Shown piece by piece: positions 46,864 through 60,159 of a stretch of DNA of 64,000 nucleotides. Within the stretch, counting starts at the first letter, position 1, and each line of letters opens with the position of its first letter. Position numbers and translations under genes: made by a program. The DNA is taken from contig JAJLRJ010000011.1 in assembly GCA_024195265.1 (NCBI GenBank), positions 5,190,861 through 5,254,860 on the forward strand, written 5' to 3'. The notes under the pieces were generated by a model. It was not told the origin of the DNA and did no database searches. It saw only the letters and a list, made by a program, of their open reading frames with translations. The DNA is from Dendrophyllia cribrosa (taxonomy: Eukaryota > Cnidaria > Anthozoa > Scleractinia > Dendrophylliidae).

Positions 46864-47476
46864 GTAACTATAATTATTTTCTGGATTGCATATTACAACG
46901 ATCTTTAGCACTAAACATAACAATGTGTATTGCAGTACTTGAACGTATCCAGAATTGACTTGAACTTTAATTATTACATACACCTAATTGCAGAAACGTT
47001 GTCATAAAAAAATACAAAACACCAAATAGGAATTTATCTCCTTAGTGACATTCGCAGATATATTCTTTCGCATACATGACCTTTCAACAGATATTTCTTC
47101 CAAACAAATTTCTATCATATATATGAATCAATTTTTATCTCAGGAATAAATGTGTTTTATTTTCTTAACAATTTCTCTTCTTTTATCCTCTGTGAATATC
47201 GTTAAGGTAATTAATTGGCATGTAGATACCAGGTGTTACAATCCTTCGCAAAAAGTTTCAGATTTTAACGATGTTTTGCTTCCGATTTGTGAAGGTTTTT
47301 AAAGTGTCCCGCAATTCGTCACGCTATTTCAAATAAGCCGTGAAAATAAACAAAATTGAACCAGTTGAAAGTTATTTTTTCATTATAGATGCTTCTGGCT
47401 GTTTCTGCCTCAGCATAAACAGGAGTTAATGTTTAGCTCAATTGGGCCTCTAGCTCCTCCCAGTGCTAGTGTTTTT

Positions 47477-47564
47477 CCGGTAATCGATCTTTTTGTACTT
47501 TGTATCGTAAAAGTACATTCCCGGTAACTGATCTTTTCGTACTTTGTATCGTTAAAGTACATTG
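47477..47564. repeat. Two tandem 44-bp units
   Basis: Units starting CCGGTAA at 47477 and 47521 share GTACTTTGTATCGT and AAAGTACATT. Confidence 0.7.
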
Positions 47565-47898
47565 TTTTCCGCCCATATTCACAACAGGCGAACCAAAAAT
47601 CAGGTTATTTGCACGTGCAGCAGTCGCTTAGCCAATCAGATTCTCCTCAGCTCAGTTTGTTTACATCTAAAACTGATCGCTCAAGGCAATCGCCTCATTC
47701 AATTTCGCCTTGCTGCGACGACTCCAAAAGCGATTTCCCTGCCCACCCGCCCTTAATTAAATACACTAACGAGCAGTATTTCAGCCTTAAAGGCAAACAC
47801 ACTTTTCTAGCCTTTATTCAATCTGTTCACTAGTATATTAATTTTTAGGTCTATTGTTTATGTACTTTTAGTTCTAGTGATGGTTCTTAATAAACGGT

Positions 47899-48134
47899 TT
47901 GGGGATAAGTGTTGCTGGCGACAACCCTTTAGTCCCACACTGAAGCGATGCCGGGGTTTATAAGCTTGGGTGAGAAACGGTGGTCACACCCACTTCCCCT
48001 CGCTTATCATCCCTCCAGGAGCTTGGCATAGGTACACGGTTCTCCGCCTAATATGCCACTCGCTAACACCAGCCCCGATGTGACTCGCCTCAGGCATGGC
48101 AGCACTCGGGTCCCGGACAACACTTACTCCCCAA
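47899..48134. repeat. MITE with TTGGGGATAAGTGTTG ends
   Basis: Left end TTGGGGATAAGTGTTG and right end CAACACTTACTCCCCAA bound 236 bp of GC-richer sequence; no coding capacity. Confidence 0.7.
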
Positions 48135-48481
48135 CCTTTCTCCCACAAATACATGTTTTTTCAATTGTGTGCCAACATTAATTAGCCGATATAATGTAAC
48201 TTATAGTAAATCCAATATTTTGTAATGAGATTTTTTGCGTAATTATGACTTTGAAGTTTTGGCCGCCATGTTGGGGTACCAAAGTGGTACACCAAGATGG
48301 TCGCTCCATGCATTTTTTACTAAAAATGTCTAATACTCGTTCGCCTCTTTGAACAAAATGCTCTGGCGCTTCAAAATTTAAAATAACGTCACTAACAGAA
48401 CTTGTTGGACGTAATGGTAAATATGATTCTTCATGTTCTTAGTTATTTTATGTGCGATAATTGACATTTTTATTCCTTTAG

Positions 48482-48694
<213 letters not shown>

Positions 48695-49027
48695 TGAGTA
48701 GAAATCGTCTGCGTTGACCATGCCACATTAAATAATCATTGAACTGATAACAAATGACAAAGGCAGAAACAGAATTTCGGTTAAAATGATGCCATTTGTA
48801 TTGATAAAGTTTGTCCTAGTTTGCTGATCGATAAAAAAGGAAATGGCTTCACCTTAGTAGCCGTTTTGATGATAAAGAATGGGGAAGCAGGGAGCAAGGA
48901 GCAAGATGGAAAAAAGCATCAATCCCACAATTCCAACAGCACAGCTCTAGACCAGGAAGAGAGGCCGTGGGTAGAGGTTTCACTCGAGATATTTTGGTCA
49001 TTAACTGGCTTTGTATTTCTTTTACAG

Positions 49028-49068
49028 CTGGGCCTATGGTGTTCTTCTCTGGGAAATGGCTACCTTAG
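49028..49068 (+). CDS. Receptor kinase exon: helix F (41 bp)
   Basis: A micro-exon encoding WAYGVLLWEMATL with flanking TTTACAG and GTTAGT; phases 2 in and 1 out match both neighbours. Confidence 0.85.
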
Positions 49069-49363
49069 GTTAGTTTCCTGTCTTTTCTAAAAATAGTTTT
49101 GCATCGGCTTTGACACATTATTGCATTGAAAGCAATGGTTTGTGTAAAGAACCGCCGTTTGTACTGAAGTTCCTTCTAAGGCTGTTGCAGCGGCGAACAC
49201 GCATTAACAGATATTACCGCTTTCTGTAAAATGGATGCAGTCGTAGGTAAGGTGGCCTTTGTCCTTTTTGCTCTACATGTACGTCGGGTATTGTTTTTAA
49301 AGGGAGTTAAAATGTATATTAAAAAAAATAACGTCTCATGCGCTTACAGGAGCTCTGGCGCTC

Positions 49364-51259
49364 ATTAAAGTGCCTATGAAATGAAATTTATTTTTTGATG
49401 TATCGAAAGTTTCACCTTTTTAGACCTTGGAATAAAAGGTTTAAAGTGTTAGGGACGATGCGAAATGCTTTTTTTATGGTCTCAAAGTTAGGTTGTTGGC
49501 GCTAAAAAGTGGCTCCAATTTGTGCGCGACCAAAACCAGTGTCATATTACACTGTGACGTAAATAGTTGTACAAACTGCTGCGGGAATATAGAGAACAAG
49601 AGAGCTGACAAGAGACGTCGCTAGAGGTGGACCAATATTATGTGGCGAGCGGCCTCAAACAAACGAGATATTAGAATTCTTCGATAACAGAGGGTGTAAC
49701 AAAGCTTTATTTTGCTCCAGAGGAAAATAGGCCGGCGAAATACACGAAATTTGTTCGTCGACATCGGAAAGGGTACGTCAAGCGATGTTGTTTTCAATGA
49801 AAGCGCTTATTGTTAAGATTAATATTATTTTGCAAAAGAAAATAACATTCCGGCCGGTGAGGCCGTTTAATCAAGCATAATTTTTCCAATCCATATCCTG
49901 TAGTGTTTGGAAGTTCCTTCAAGCCTCGGCTCGACTGGAGAGCCGTCGAAGTCAGTGAGGCCTACAAAAATATACTGACTCGATCGGCACTGACTGGCGA
50001 GTAATATAAATGTTTATACGGTATTCCGAATTATAAAATTCAAAGTGCAGCGCAAGTGTTCACTGGAAGGCGTCTATTCTACGGAACATCTATCAAAAAT
50101 CTACACGTACAAATGCTATTCGAAACAAAACACATCGCTGAATCATTGCGTGTTCGATCAGATCAATTTTTATACAATGAAATATAAATCAGACATAAAT
50201 GTAAACACGATACTTTGAACTCACTTACAAGCCGCCAGGTGGTTAAAATTTCCAGAAACGATCAATCGCTGGCAAGACACTGAACTAAGAAGCATAATTA
50301 TTACGTATATACTTGAGTTCAAACATTTTGAATAAAAAAATAAAAAAATACGCTATCAAGGCACCTTGCCGCTAAAAATACACCATTCACATTCAATTCA
50401 GCAAGCCGCCTGAAAAACACCTCGGATATGCATAACATATCAGTATAATTTAGAAACTTTCAAATAGCAAGCCGCCAAGACATATCCTTCGCATTGAAAA
50501 AAAAACTTTAAGTAGACGAGCGAATTGCCAAGCCGATAAAATAAGTTCATAACCTCCACGCGCGATCAATGAACTTCAGAGAAGACCGGCCGAGTCGCTA
50601 ATGCGCTAATATCATGATTGTTTGTACTACAAATATATCGTTCGCGTTCGATAAACGCTAGTCAACGAGCCACTAAAAAGAAATAACAAAAACGCCTCTG
50701 CGTTCAATAAGCTTACAACTCAACTGGCGAACCACTGAGACGCTGTGCTACTGAAATGTATACCTTTCACGTTCAATAATCTAAATGATCAAAGTCCGTC
50801 TTCTTCATGTTCACTTCCTTCGCTCAAGCGGCACAGTCGGTTCGTCTCGCTACGGCAAAACTACAGTGGACACGATCATTTCAGTTGATCAAGAGTGATC
50901 CGAAACTGATCCTCTTCACCTTCAGAGGACTGTAAAGAAACAAATTAGGCGCTGTCTGACATTTGTACAGCCAAAAACGTTGGCAAAATGACCATCACGC
51001 TAAAGGATTCCAAGGGAATTATAGCGTAAACAAACCAATGTGTCATACTATTTACGTAATTTACGTCATCACGCACGCCCACTCGCCCCCAGGCTCTCCA
51101 AAAATTGGAGCCACTTTTCAACCGAAGTGACGCATCTTCGAGGGGCTAAAAAACCGATTTTCTTTCTTTTTCTCGGGAAATGATTATTGTTTTCGTTCTT
51201 TGGACATAATAAACTAATGAAAAACGAAGAAAAAAAATTCATTTCATAGGCACTTTAAT
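49364..51259. mobile_element. Non-autonomous DNA transposon, 1.9 kb
   Basis: Inverted termini ATTAAAGTGCCTATGAAATG and its complement enclose ~1.9 kb without a supported ORF. A shorter relative with similar ends is at 52620-53180. Confidence 0.75.
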
Positions 51260-51521
51260 CTTAAAAAGGAGTGGTAGATAGTGAGATATGGTAATATGAT
51301 TTTTGGTTTCAAAATTATCATTACCCCAGCTGGATCCGAACTATTCCAAGGTGCCTCAACAAACCCCACTGGCACCCTTTATCGTTTTACTTCCACTCGT
51401 CGCTGTTTAATTAAATTACTAATGAATTTAAAAATTGATCAAGGAACGCTTGTTAAAGAAAAAAATATTATTTGGTATGTTTTTATCGCCTCAGTAACTT
51501 TTTTCCTCTTGCTTAATTCAG

Positions 51522-51618
51522 GAGGTGTTCCATACCCCATGCTGACCAATACAGAGCTATATCAACTGCTCAACACTGGTTATCGCATGGAAAGGCCTGA
51601 CATGTGCTGCGATGAAGT
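51522..51618 (+). CDS. Receptor kinase exon: helix G region
   Basis: Encodes GGVPYPMLTNTELYQLL and GYRMERPDMC, the conserved substrate-side segment of tyrosine kinases. Phase 1 in, 2 out. Confidence 0.9.
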
Positions 51619-51861
51619 GTAAGTTGCCTATTTACATGTAGCAATGCAAGCAAAATAAGCTTAAATCGCTTTATCCATCTTTGTATTCATGCTTAATTAA
51701 GGCCAAAAGTATCAGTGCAAAGAACACGGTTGACATGGAAACGTTCCGTTAAATTTTCAATGGAATGTTCTCGCTCAATTCATAGACATGAACTGATTAC
51801 GGATTAAAGAGCTTATTGAACACAGTTGTTAATTTTTTTCAACCTTTTTCATCAATAACAG

Positions 51862-52048
51862 ACATAAACTGATGACTGAATGCTGGAGGGAGGACCCATC
51901 CACTCGCCCCAGTTTCTTGCAACTGATTGAAAAACTGGAGGTGATAATGCAGATGGATGTACCGTACTGTGACCTGGGAAAGCACGATGAATCCAATCCG
52001 TACTACAATGTGCCTTTTGGAACTAGTACTGCTGACGAAAGCAAATAG
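51862..52048 (+). CDS. Receptor kinase last exon: helices H-I and tail
   Basis: Encodes KLMTECWREDPSTRPSF, the final conserved kinase motif, then a short tail with YYNVPF, whose Y-x-N pattern is a Grb2 SH2-binding consensus if phosphorylated. The stop TAG is at 52046-52048. Confidence 0.92.
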
Positions 52049-52619
52049 AACTGACACTCGGTGACGACTGAGTGCCCAAACAGAGAATTGTAATAGGAAT
52101 TAAACAGAGCATGAAAAATTGCTTCAAGTTACTAATATAACGCGCCCTCGCGGGCGATTGTAGGAATTTACAGTAAATAAGAGCAACATGTACAACGATA
52201 CTTAACAGTTACAGTGCGAAAACGAAGCGCGATATCGCCGGACACAAGTTTAGCCGACGAGGCCGTAGGCCGAGTTGGCTAATATCAGGCGATATTGCGC
52301 AAGCTTGAGCACTATAACTGTTTTATAATTCAACACATTGATAACAGATCACAGTTTCCAGAAAAAAATCATTGAGATATACAACCTTTTAGTAAAAAGG
52401 CTTAAAACAATATTTTACCTCGCGCCATTTCTTACACAACAAGCAACAAATGCCGAAAATTTTGCCAAGCTAAATTAATTAATTTAGCGTGCACAATTTG
52501 AGACTCAGTCTACGAAGAGCTTTCGTCTACGTAAAGAACGGGCGGGACAGAGTAGTGACTACACGAATCAAAACACAGTAGAATGGCATAGTATTTTTTA
52601 GTTATAAGTGTTTCGTGTC
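52049..52619. other. 3' flank of the kinase gene
   Basis: No gene seen. A GC-rich inverted patch (CGCGCCCTCGCGGGCG near 52141) and a weak inverted repeat around 52230-52300 (GCGATATCGCC and GGCGATATTGCGC) look like a degenerate repeat. Confidence 0.45.
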
Positions 52620-53180
52620 TTAAAGTGCAAATGAAGTAATTTTTTATTTTGTCTTTTCTTGGAGGCTATTGTGTCTTTATTTCGAAATAATATAAGAAAT
52701 TTGTCAGAAACAAATTTAAGGCCTCTTTTTTGCCGTCCAAAGTAGCACAATTTGCAGAAATCAGTGTCCCAGAGACTGGGAACGAGTTGTCGATATCCAT
52801 GGCGTTGATGACGTAGAAAATACTTGAGATTCGTTCTTTTGTATGCTCACAGTGTGTTTTGTTCCATTTCTTCAAAAGAATGTCAGACTGTGATGAAGTT
52901 ATGTCTTCTACGGAGTCTCTGTCAGACAGACAGAAAGTCGCCGAGGTCGAAGACTTCTCCTTTGCCGCCATGATACTCGTAAGTTGAAGTATTTTCTACG
53001 TCACAGCCTTGTTTGGCCGCGCGCTCGATAGAGACACTTTCTGGCGGAAAATTCAAAACTTTCAAGCCGAATTATTTCACATTGGGAAGGATCTTTTCGG
53101 TGAAACCCACAAATTTAGATAAAGAAAGTAAAGCACTATCAAACCATGGAAATTATTTTTTTACTTCATATGCACTTTAA
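52620..53180. repeat. MITE related to 49364-51259
   Basis: Ends TTAAAGTGCAAATGAAG and CTTCATATGCACTTTAA bound 561 bp. A minus-strand open frame inside (52666-52971) has no recognisable domain and is probably incidental. Confidence 0.7.
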
Positions 53181-53828
53181 AAAGTTCAGTTCAGAATCAA
53201 AACAAATTGAACGAACACACGGCTACCTAAACATAGCGGCGAAAAGTCAAAGAACTGCAGCGTGGGCAGTATGTCTTACAAAAATTCACAGCTAAAGAAT
53301 ACAAGAAACGGTTAAAACATCGTTACCAGTAGTTGATGTGGCTTTTTAGTCCTTTCCATCAGCACCAAATTTTCAAACATCGAAGTACGAGCTGAGTCGA
53401 TCGCTGGTGCCGTAATGGCGAGATCGTTTAACTTCAATCCGCTTAAAACAAAGATCAGAAACTTTTCTGAGAAATCATCAAGTCTTCATAATATTCCAGA
53501 GGTAATTAATAACGCCATTTTCCAAAAATTATGCTCGAGTACGTTTTTCAAAGATTATCGTCATTATTGAAACCACTACCAGTGACGTTTTGAGCCATGA
53601 ATTTTTTAATCAGGCCGTTTTCGTCGCTTGAATTGAAAGACTTGTTGCTGAACACTAGGAAAAACACATGGCGATATCATTAGCTCGCTTGTTCGCGAGC
53701 GATAGCTTGAAACTTAGAAACTTGTTAGTGGCATTTGAATTGCTTGGGTTCGATTTGATCTCAAAGTGACAGTTATTAAGATTTTTTGGCAAAAATCACG
53801 ATTTTTTTCGTTCTTTGTGGCGCGCGTC

Positions 53829-54905
53829 TAAAGGCCTGTCTAAACTAGAAAACATTGTTGCAAAAATAATGTTTCTTGTAATGTTTCCGGAGTGGCTAAA
53901 TTAACGGGAAGCAAACAAAATGTTTTACTGCCCCGGTGGCTAAACGAGAACATATTGTTTCGGAAAACAAAGAGTCACGCATGCACATAATAATAAACTG
54001 ACTTCCGAAGAAGTCTGGGGAAGAATTTTTGCATATTCTCGTCCCCAGGGCTACACATAAAACATGTAGACGTAATCACTCCACCGCGGTCAAACGTCAG
54101 AGGCGTTTTTCGTTTTATTTAGTGGGATTTCATTTAACATTAAATGGAAATATGGGCAAGGATGTATAAAAACAATTAGTTGACATTACTATCTTTTAAT
54201 TTTTCTCAAAATGGTGAGCTTTTTTTTCGTTGAAAACTGACCAAAACTCTTTGCGCCTGATCAAAATTATGTTGGCAAATGGCGCCGACAATTCTGCAGT
54301 TCACAGTTTTTAAACGCTTAGAACTTTTTTGGTAAACTTTCAAAACGTTTGGTAAATTGACAGTGTATTGGAAATATATTAAACTTTAAACAGTGAAAAT
54401 GACAACCTTAACTTTTAAGTACTTTGCTTAACTTTTGCAAATTTCTCTCGTTTGACCGCGGTTAACGTAATCACTGACATCGATTTGACAGTAAGCAAGT
54501 TCCTTTCTGTCCCTGTTCATGTAGTCTTCATGAGCCACATCCCACAAACAGGCTCTGTCCTCATACAAGGTAATGAGTAACGGCTCTGCTACTTCAACAT
54601 CGCCGTCAGCCATTGTTGTACGCTCGCCGGTCCGTTCGCCGGTGCTAGAAAATATTTTAATGAGCAGCACTGGAAATCAGTCAACATTGATTTAATGGTG
54701 GCTAAACTGGGAAACATATGTTTCGGAAGCAAAAATTGTGTCCGGGAAGCAAATTGCAGTTTTGAACTAAGGCAAAAAATTTTTCTTGTTTCCGAGCAGC
54801 AAAATTTGTTTCCAAAACATATGTTTCCTGCGCGGCTAAACTGGGAAACATTTGCTCCCGCAACAATGTTTCCGCGACAATGTTTCCTATTTTAGCCAGG
54901 TCTTA
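53829..54905. mobile_element. Non-autonomous transposon carrying a MADF-like fragment
   Basis: Imperfect inverted ends (TAAAGGCCTGTCTAAAC; complement of TAAGACCTGGCTAAA) with subterminal AACATTGTTGC copies. The minus strand at 54428-54613 encodes ITLYEDRACLWDVAHEDYMNR, matching the start of a MADF DNA-binding domain as found with PIF/Harbinger transposons. The ORF is too short to be a full gene. Confidence 0.6.
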
Positions 54906-56222
54906 AATCGATAACGCAAACGTCGGAGACTTGTTGCACGGGAATGACTGTAAGTACTCTCAAATCTTATCCCAACTTGGGATTTGATTCTACAAACCTT
55001 GTTTTATCAAAGCAAAATGTTGAGTATACCAGTTTGTCCTGATAACAACATTTTCCAGCTGTCGTTTCACGTCGCGTTGCATTTTATCCGGTATTTTTTT
55101 TTATTCACTCATTTCTATTTCGAGCTTGTTTATATTTTAGTAGCCTCTTTGCTAATTTTGTTAAGAACTTAGTCTGATAAACTCTTATAAATCTAACTAG
55201 TCCTATGAATGATATATTATTTTAACTGGTTCGAAATAAAATTCTGTTTTTGTCTTTTAATCATGACATGCATGGAGTCGCGTTTAATCTCGATCGTGTT
55301 TATCGCTGTTGTTTTGTTAAGATATTTCTGTTTTGCGCTATGACATCTTAGTCAGCCAAACAGCTTTTGTTTTCAACCTAAGTAAAACAGACTGCCCGCC
55401 GAGTGTACGGGCGTTGGGACACCATCTTTTTATACTATTGCTGTCCTTGCATTTTTTATCGTGGGTTCCGCGCGTGTTGGCCCAGTCGGTGCGCGCCAAA
55501 AAAGGGTACCAGCCACAAAACGCGCGGGATACCTTTTGAGCGTCACGAATGCTATTTCAACCTCCACTAAGGGGACAACTACATGCATGGATGTAAACTC
55601 AAAGCCTTCAACGAAGTTTAATTGCTACTTATACAGTAATGTTTCATTGTCAGTTATTGTTTAAGTTTTTGTCCTGTGTAGGTTTGTGCAGTGAAGGTAG
55701 CGCTTGGGGTCGAGATAAGAGGAACAAAATGGAGAAAAACCACCAAAGATTGCACTCCGCTCCCATCATGCATGGATGGAGTACTCTAGGATAATAATTC
55801 TTCTCCCTCCCCCTCAGTGTGAACTTTGCCCAGCCCATAGAGTTGAACATTCTTATTGTAGGATTGCATTTTAAGAACTGTATAAATATTCTTTACGACG
55901 GTAATTGCCAGCACCATTTTTATTTATTTTTTCTTAGCATTCGTTATAACACAAGTTGACTCTATAACGAAGGAATTTTACACTATTACTGAACACCTGG
56001 GATTGATTACTTAGTACATCTTCAGTTAAAACAGATCAGTCAACTAAAAAGCATTCTAATTTTTAACTTATTTTGTTTTAGCCCTATACATGTATGTTAA
56101 ATCACGTTTATAGGTTTACTGTTTTGAAAGTACTGTCCGCCTTAAGTGGACATCTGACAAAGAACAACTGGGCACTGGGGAATCCCAAACTCGTGAGATC
56201 ACATACATGTTTCCACAATGTT
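54906..56222. other. Host DNA left of element C
   Basis: AT-rich, no ORF above background and no repeat structure recognised. The last six bases (AATGTT) are the candidate target duplication of element C. Confidence 0.5.
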
Positions 56223-56384
56223 AGTAGTATGGGACGTTGGGGGTTCGGGATCACCTGAAAAAAGCGAGATCACGCCCGAGTTACCGGCTCCACGAACTCA
56301 TTGCATTCGTTCGTGGAGCCGGTAACTCGGGCGTGATCTCGCTTTTTTCAGGTGATCCCGAACGCCCCAACATCCCATACTACT
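56223..56384. repeat. Left terminal hairpin of element C
   Basis: A 162-bp near-perfect palindrome from AGTAGTATGGGA to TCCCATACTACT, with arms of about 75 nt, a loop near 56300-56312 and only a few mismatches. It is the strongest hairpin in the window. Confidence 0.85.
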
Positions 56385-56443
56385 ATTCTGTTTGCATATG
56401 CTGATCCGGTACGAGATCACCAATTGGAGAAATCCCACCTCCT

Positions 56444-56450
56444 GTATATA
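56444..56450 (+). promoter_or_regulatory. TATATA motif before the element C polymerase
   Basis: About 10 nt upstream of the ATG at 56460; supports that start over the longer open frame from 56352. Confidence 0.5.
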
Positions 56451-56459
56451 CCCACCCAC

Positions 56460-59400
56460 ATGGCGATGGCGGCTCAAGGTCTTGACTTTAACCCAAGGAA
56501 CCAAGACTACTTTGGCAATTGGTTGCATGGCTACAAGATGAACGTCCCTGATGACTACCAAATCAAGGACCTTAATGCTTTTTTCATAGCTAATAGGACG
56601 GCTATTCTCCAGAAAATAGCACGCGAAGTCACAGAGCTTGGCGGAGTGAAGGTCACTTTGTCATTCGATGTTCACTTTTCAATGGAAGGCGATGACAATC
56701 GAGAAATTGATCACTTCTTTTGGAACGTCAACCCACTGATAATAACACATCTCTATCAGCTGCGAGAGGAGGACATCCTGGAAGGCATTGTGAATGGCTT
56801 TAAGGAAGAGATTGCCAGATGGCAGCAGATGGGTTCTGGCTGGGTGATTGAGAAAATCAAAACTGTTTACCTTGAGTTTGGGCTGTACCAGCCACTACGA
56901 GGTGGCACATTTATTCCAACCCCCTCAAAACTCAGGTCAAAACAGGCTATCATCAATGTGAAGAACAATGACAACCAGTGTCTCCGCTGGGCACTGCGAT
57001 CGGCATTGTTCCCTGTAAATGTTAACACAAACAGAACAGGTAGTTATCCCGTTGATGATGGTCTAGACTTCACTGGAATCGATTTTCCAACACCATTGAG
57101 CCAGATATCCAAGGTTGAGCGCCAAAACAACCTTCCAATCAGCATTTATGGATACCAGAACAACAAGGTGGTTGTAATCAGAGTCAGTGAGCTAGAGGAC
57201 CCCAATCTTCGAAGGATCAATCAGATGATGCTCACAGACAGGCACACCTCGCATTACTGCTATATCAAGAGCATGAGCAGACTCCTACACAGTGAGTACA
57301 ACGTAAGGCACCGTATGCATCACTGTGACAGGTGCCTCCAAGCCTTTTCTTCAGAACGGGTTCTCACTGACCATCTCTTCTACTGCAGGGGAGTCAAAGG
57401 CAGGCCGGTACGAACCGAAATGCCAAAAGAAGGCGAAAACTTCCTCCACTTCGAGAACTTCCAGAACCAGATGAAGAAGCCTTGGGTTATCTATGCCGAC
57501 TTCGAAAGCATAGTCGAAATAGTCCACGGTTGCACACCCGACCCATCACAGAGCAGTACCACTGAAACATCCGTGCATAAACCCTGCGGGTTCTGCATGT
57601 TAGCCGTTCGCTCTGATGGAGAGACAAAGGGTCCTTATCTATACAGAGGAGTAGACGCGGTGCCACTATTTCTTAACAGCTTACAGCAGCTGGAAGGAGA
57701 GATCAGAGACGAGCTGCAACGCAAGGAACCACTCTCCATGACAAGAGCAGACTGGGCAGATTTCAACCGTGCAACAGATTGCCACATCTGTGATAAGTCT
57801 CTCATCAAGGAGAACCACATGGATGCCATTGCGGGTTACAACCCAGACACCGGAGAATATTTGGGCTTTTTTCATCTGCACACCAACAAATGCTACCAAA
57901 AGGCATTTAAAATTTACATACAGGGCGAGGATGGTGAATTGGAAGAGTTCCCATTTGTCGGACCAAGAAACCAAAGGCAGGCCCCCTCTGAGAATTTATT
58001 CGAGCAGACCGATTGTCTCTTCTGTGGAGAGCCCCTTATCCAAGACTCTGTTCGAGATGCAGTAAAAGATCATTGCCACATGACGGGCAAATATCGGGGT
58101 ACGGCTCACAGTGCTTGCAACTTCAACTATTTCCGTACCAGCTCGAAAACGGAAATAATCCCAGTAATCTTTCACAACTTGAAGGGTTACGATGCGCACC
58201 ACATCATGAGTGGTATTGCAGACGTGCATTCTGATTTGAAATGCATTCCCAACAACATGGAGAAGTACATATCCTTCTCCCTTGGCAAGCTGAGGTTTAT
58301 TGACAGCTTGCAGTTCATGCAGTCAAGCCTAAGCGCCCTGGTTGAAGCAAACAAGCCAGAGTCCTTTACAATCACGGCAAACTACGAGAAGAACCCTTTC
58401 AAACGCAAGCTTATTTTACAAAAAGGTGTCTACCCATATGAGCACATGGACTCATGGACCCGCTTCGATGAGACAACACTACCACCGAAGGATGCCTTCT
58501 ACAGTGAGCTCAAGAAGGAAGGCATCTCAGATGGTGACTACGCCCACGCGCAAAAAGTGTGGGAGACATTCGGATGTAAGACACTCGGAGATTACCACGA
58601 TCTCTACCTCGTGACGGATGTGCTTCTTCTGGCCGATGTTTTCGAGAACTTCCAAAAAACATGTCTGCACCACTACAAGCTTGACCCGGCACACTACTAT
58701 ACAAGCCCGGGCCTTTCCTGGACGCCCTTCTCAAGTATACGAGCGCCAACCTGGAGCTACTCACAGACGTCAACATGCACCTCTTTGTTGAAAGAGGCTT
58801 GCGAGGCGGCATATCCATGGAGAGCAGGCGCTACTGCAAGGCCAACAATAAATATCTTCGCGACTACAACACCAACGAAGAGCCAAGCTACATCATGTAC
58901 TACGACGCAAACAATCTCTACGGCTGGGCCATGAGTCAGCCTTTCCCAGTTTGCAAGTTCGCATGGTGCCCTGTCTTTCCAACACTTCACCAGATCAGGA
59001 AGTGGAGGCCAAACAGAAAGATCGGTTACATCCTCAAAGTGGATCTTGAGTACCCAGAGGAGCTGCACGACGAGCACAACGTTTATCCCCTTGCTCCAGA
59101 AAAGCAGGTCGTTCCAAAGGCATGGATGTCACCCTACCAAAGGGCCTTGGTAGAGGGGCAGCCAGAGGACAAGACACAGAAGCTGCTCCTTACTCTACAT
59201 GATAAATCCCGGTACGTGTTGCATTACAGAGCCCTCCAGCAGTACCTGGATCTTGGAATGAAGTTGAGGAAAATCCACAAAATCCTCAAGTTCGAGCAGA
59301 GGGCGTGGATGGAGCCATACATCTCCCTGAACACCGAGCTCAGGAAGAAGGCCACTTCCGACTTCGAGAAGAACTTCTTCAAGCTCATGAACAACTCCGT

Positions 59401-60159
59401 CTTCGGTAAGACAATGGAGAACCTCAGAAATCGAATCGACATGAAGCTTGTCCGACCGCACGAGCAAGAAAAGACGAGAAAGCTTATCGCAAGCCCACTG
59501 TTTTCCAGAGCAGCGGTCTTTGGAACCAACCTGGCGGGGATCCAGATGTAGAGGGAGAAAATCCTCTTCAACCGACCAGTGTACACAGGCATGTGCATCC
59601 TTGATCTCTCCAAAACACTGATGTACGACTTCTACTACAACCATCTCAAGCTGAAGTACGGTCCGCGGGTAGACCTACTCTACAAAGACACCGACTCCCT
59701 ACTCCTTGAGATCAAGACGGAGAATGTCTACAAAGACATGGAGAACCTTCGGGAAGAACTCTACGACACAAGTGACTATCCCAAGGACCATCCACACTAC
59801 AGCCAGCTTAACAAGAAGGTCATCGGCAAGATGAAGGACGAGTGCGCGGGTAAGCCGATCTCGGAGGTTGTGTGTCTTCGCTCGAAGATGTACTCCATCC
59901 TTGTGGATGACGCCAAAAACATCAAGAAAGCAAAGGACACTACCAAGGTTGTCACAAAGAAAGAGATCACGCACCAGAACTACAAGGACGCCCTCTTCGA
60001 CCAGCGAACCTTCAAGCACGGGATGGACAGGCTCCGAAGCAAAGGCCACCAGATCTTCGGTGAGCATCTAAGACAACACTTTCCCCCTTTGACTCCAAGC
60101 GCTGGATCAAGGATGATGGTGTCCACACGCTGGCATACGGACACAAAGACACGCGCTAG
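56460..60159 (+). pseudogene. B-type DNA polymerase B, broken by two frameshifts and one TAG
   Basis: Homologous along its length to the element B polymerase: C2H2 finger (CDRCLQAFSS), exonuclease I (IYADFESI), Endo VII-like module (DCHICDK ... DHCHMTGKYRG) and polymerase motifs (DANNLYG, KLMNNSVFGK, DTDS). Lesions: a frameshift near 58718-58722, TAG at 59549-59551, and a frameshift in the C/T run at about 60083-60090; the original stop is at 60157-60159. Relative to B there is an insertion of about 85 residues within the Endo VII-like module that adds a second CxxC pair. The PxxxPR N-terminus of B is absent. Its stop overlaps the convergent integrase stop. Confidence 0.85.

Larger units (their letters stand above)
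46864..48481. other. Intron with repeats
   Basis: Contains an inverted MITE fragment (46985-47035), a 44-bp tandem duplication (47477-47564) and a MITE (47899-48134). No exon seen. Confidence 0.55.

Noticed and set aside
52666..52971. 101-codon minus-strand ORF
   Set aside because: Lies wholly within a MITE with clear inverted ends and shows no domain.
56460..60159. Element C polymerase as a separate nested element
   Set aside because: Its stop overlaps the integrase stop and only one terminal hairpin is seen at the outer side; no repeats flank the polymerase alone, so a gene exchange fits better.
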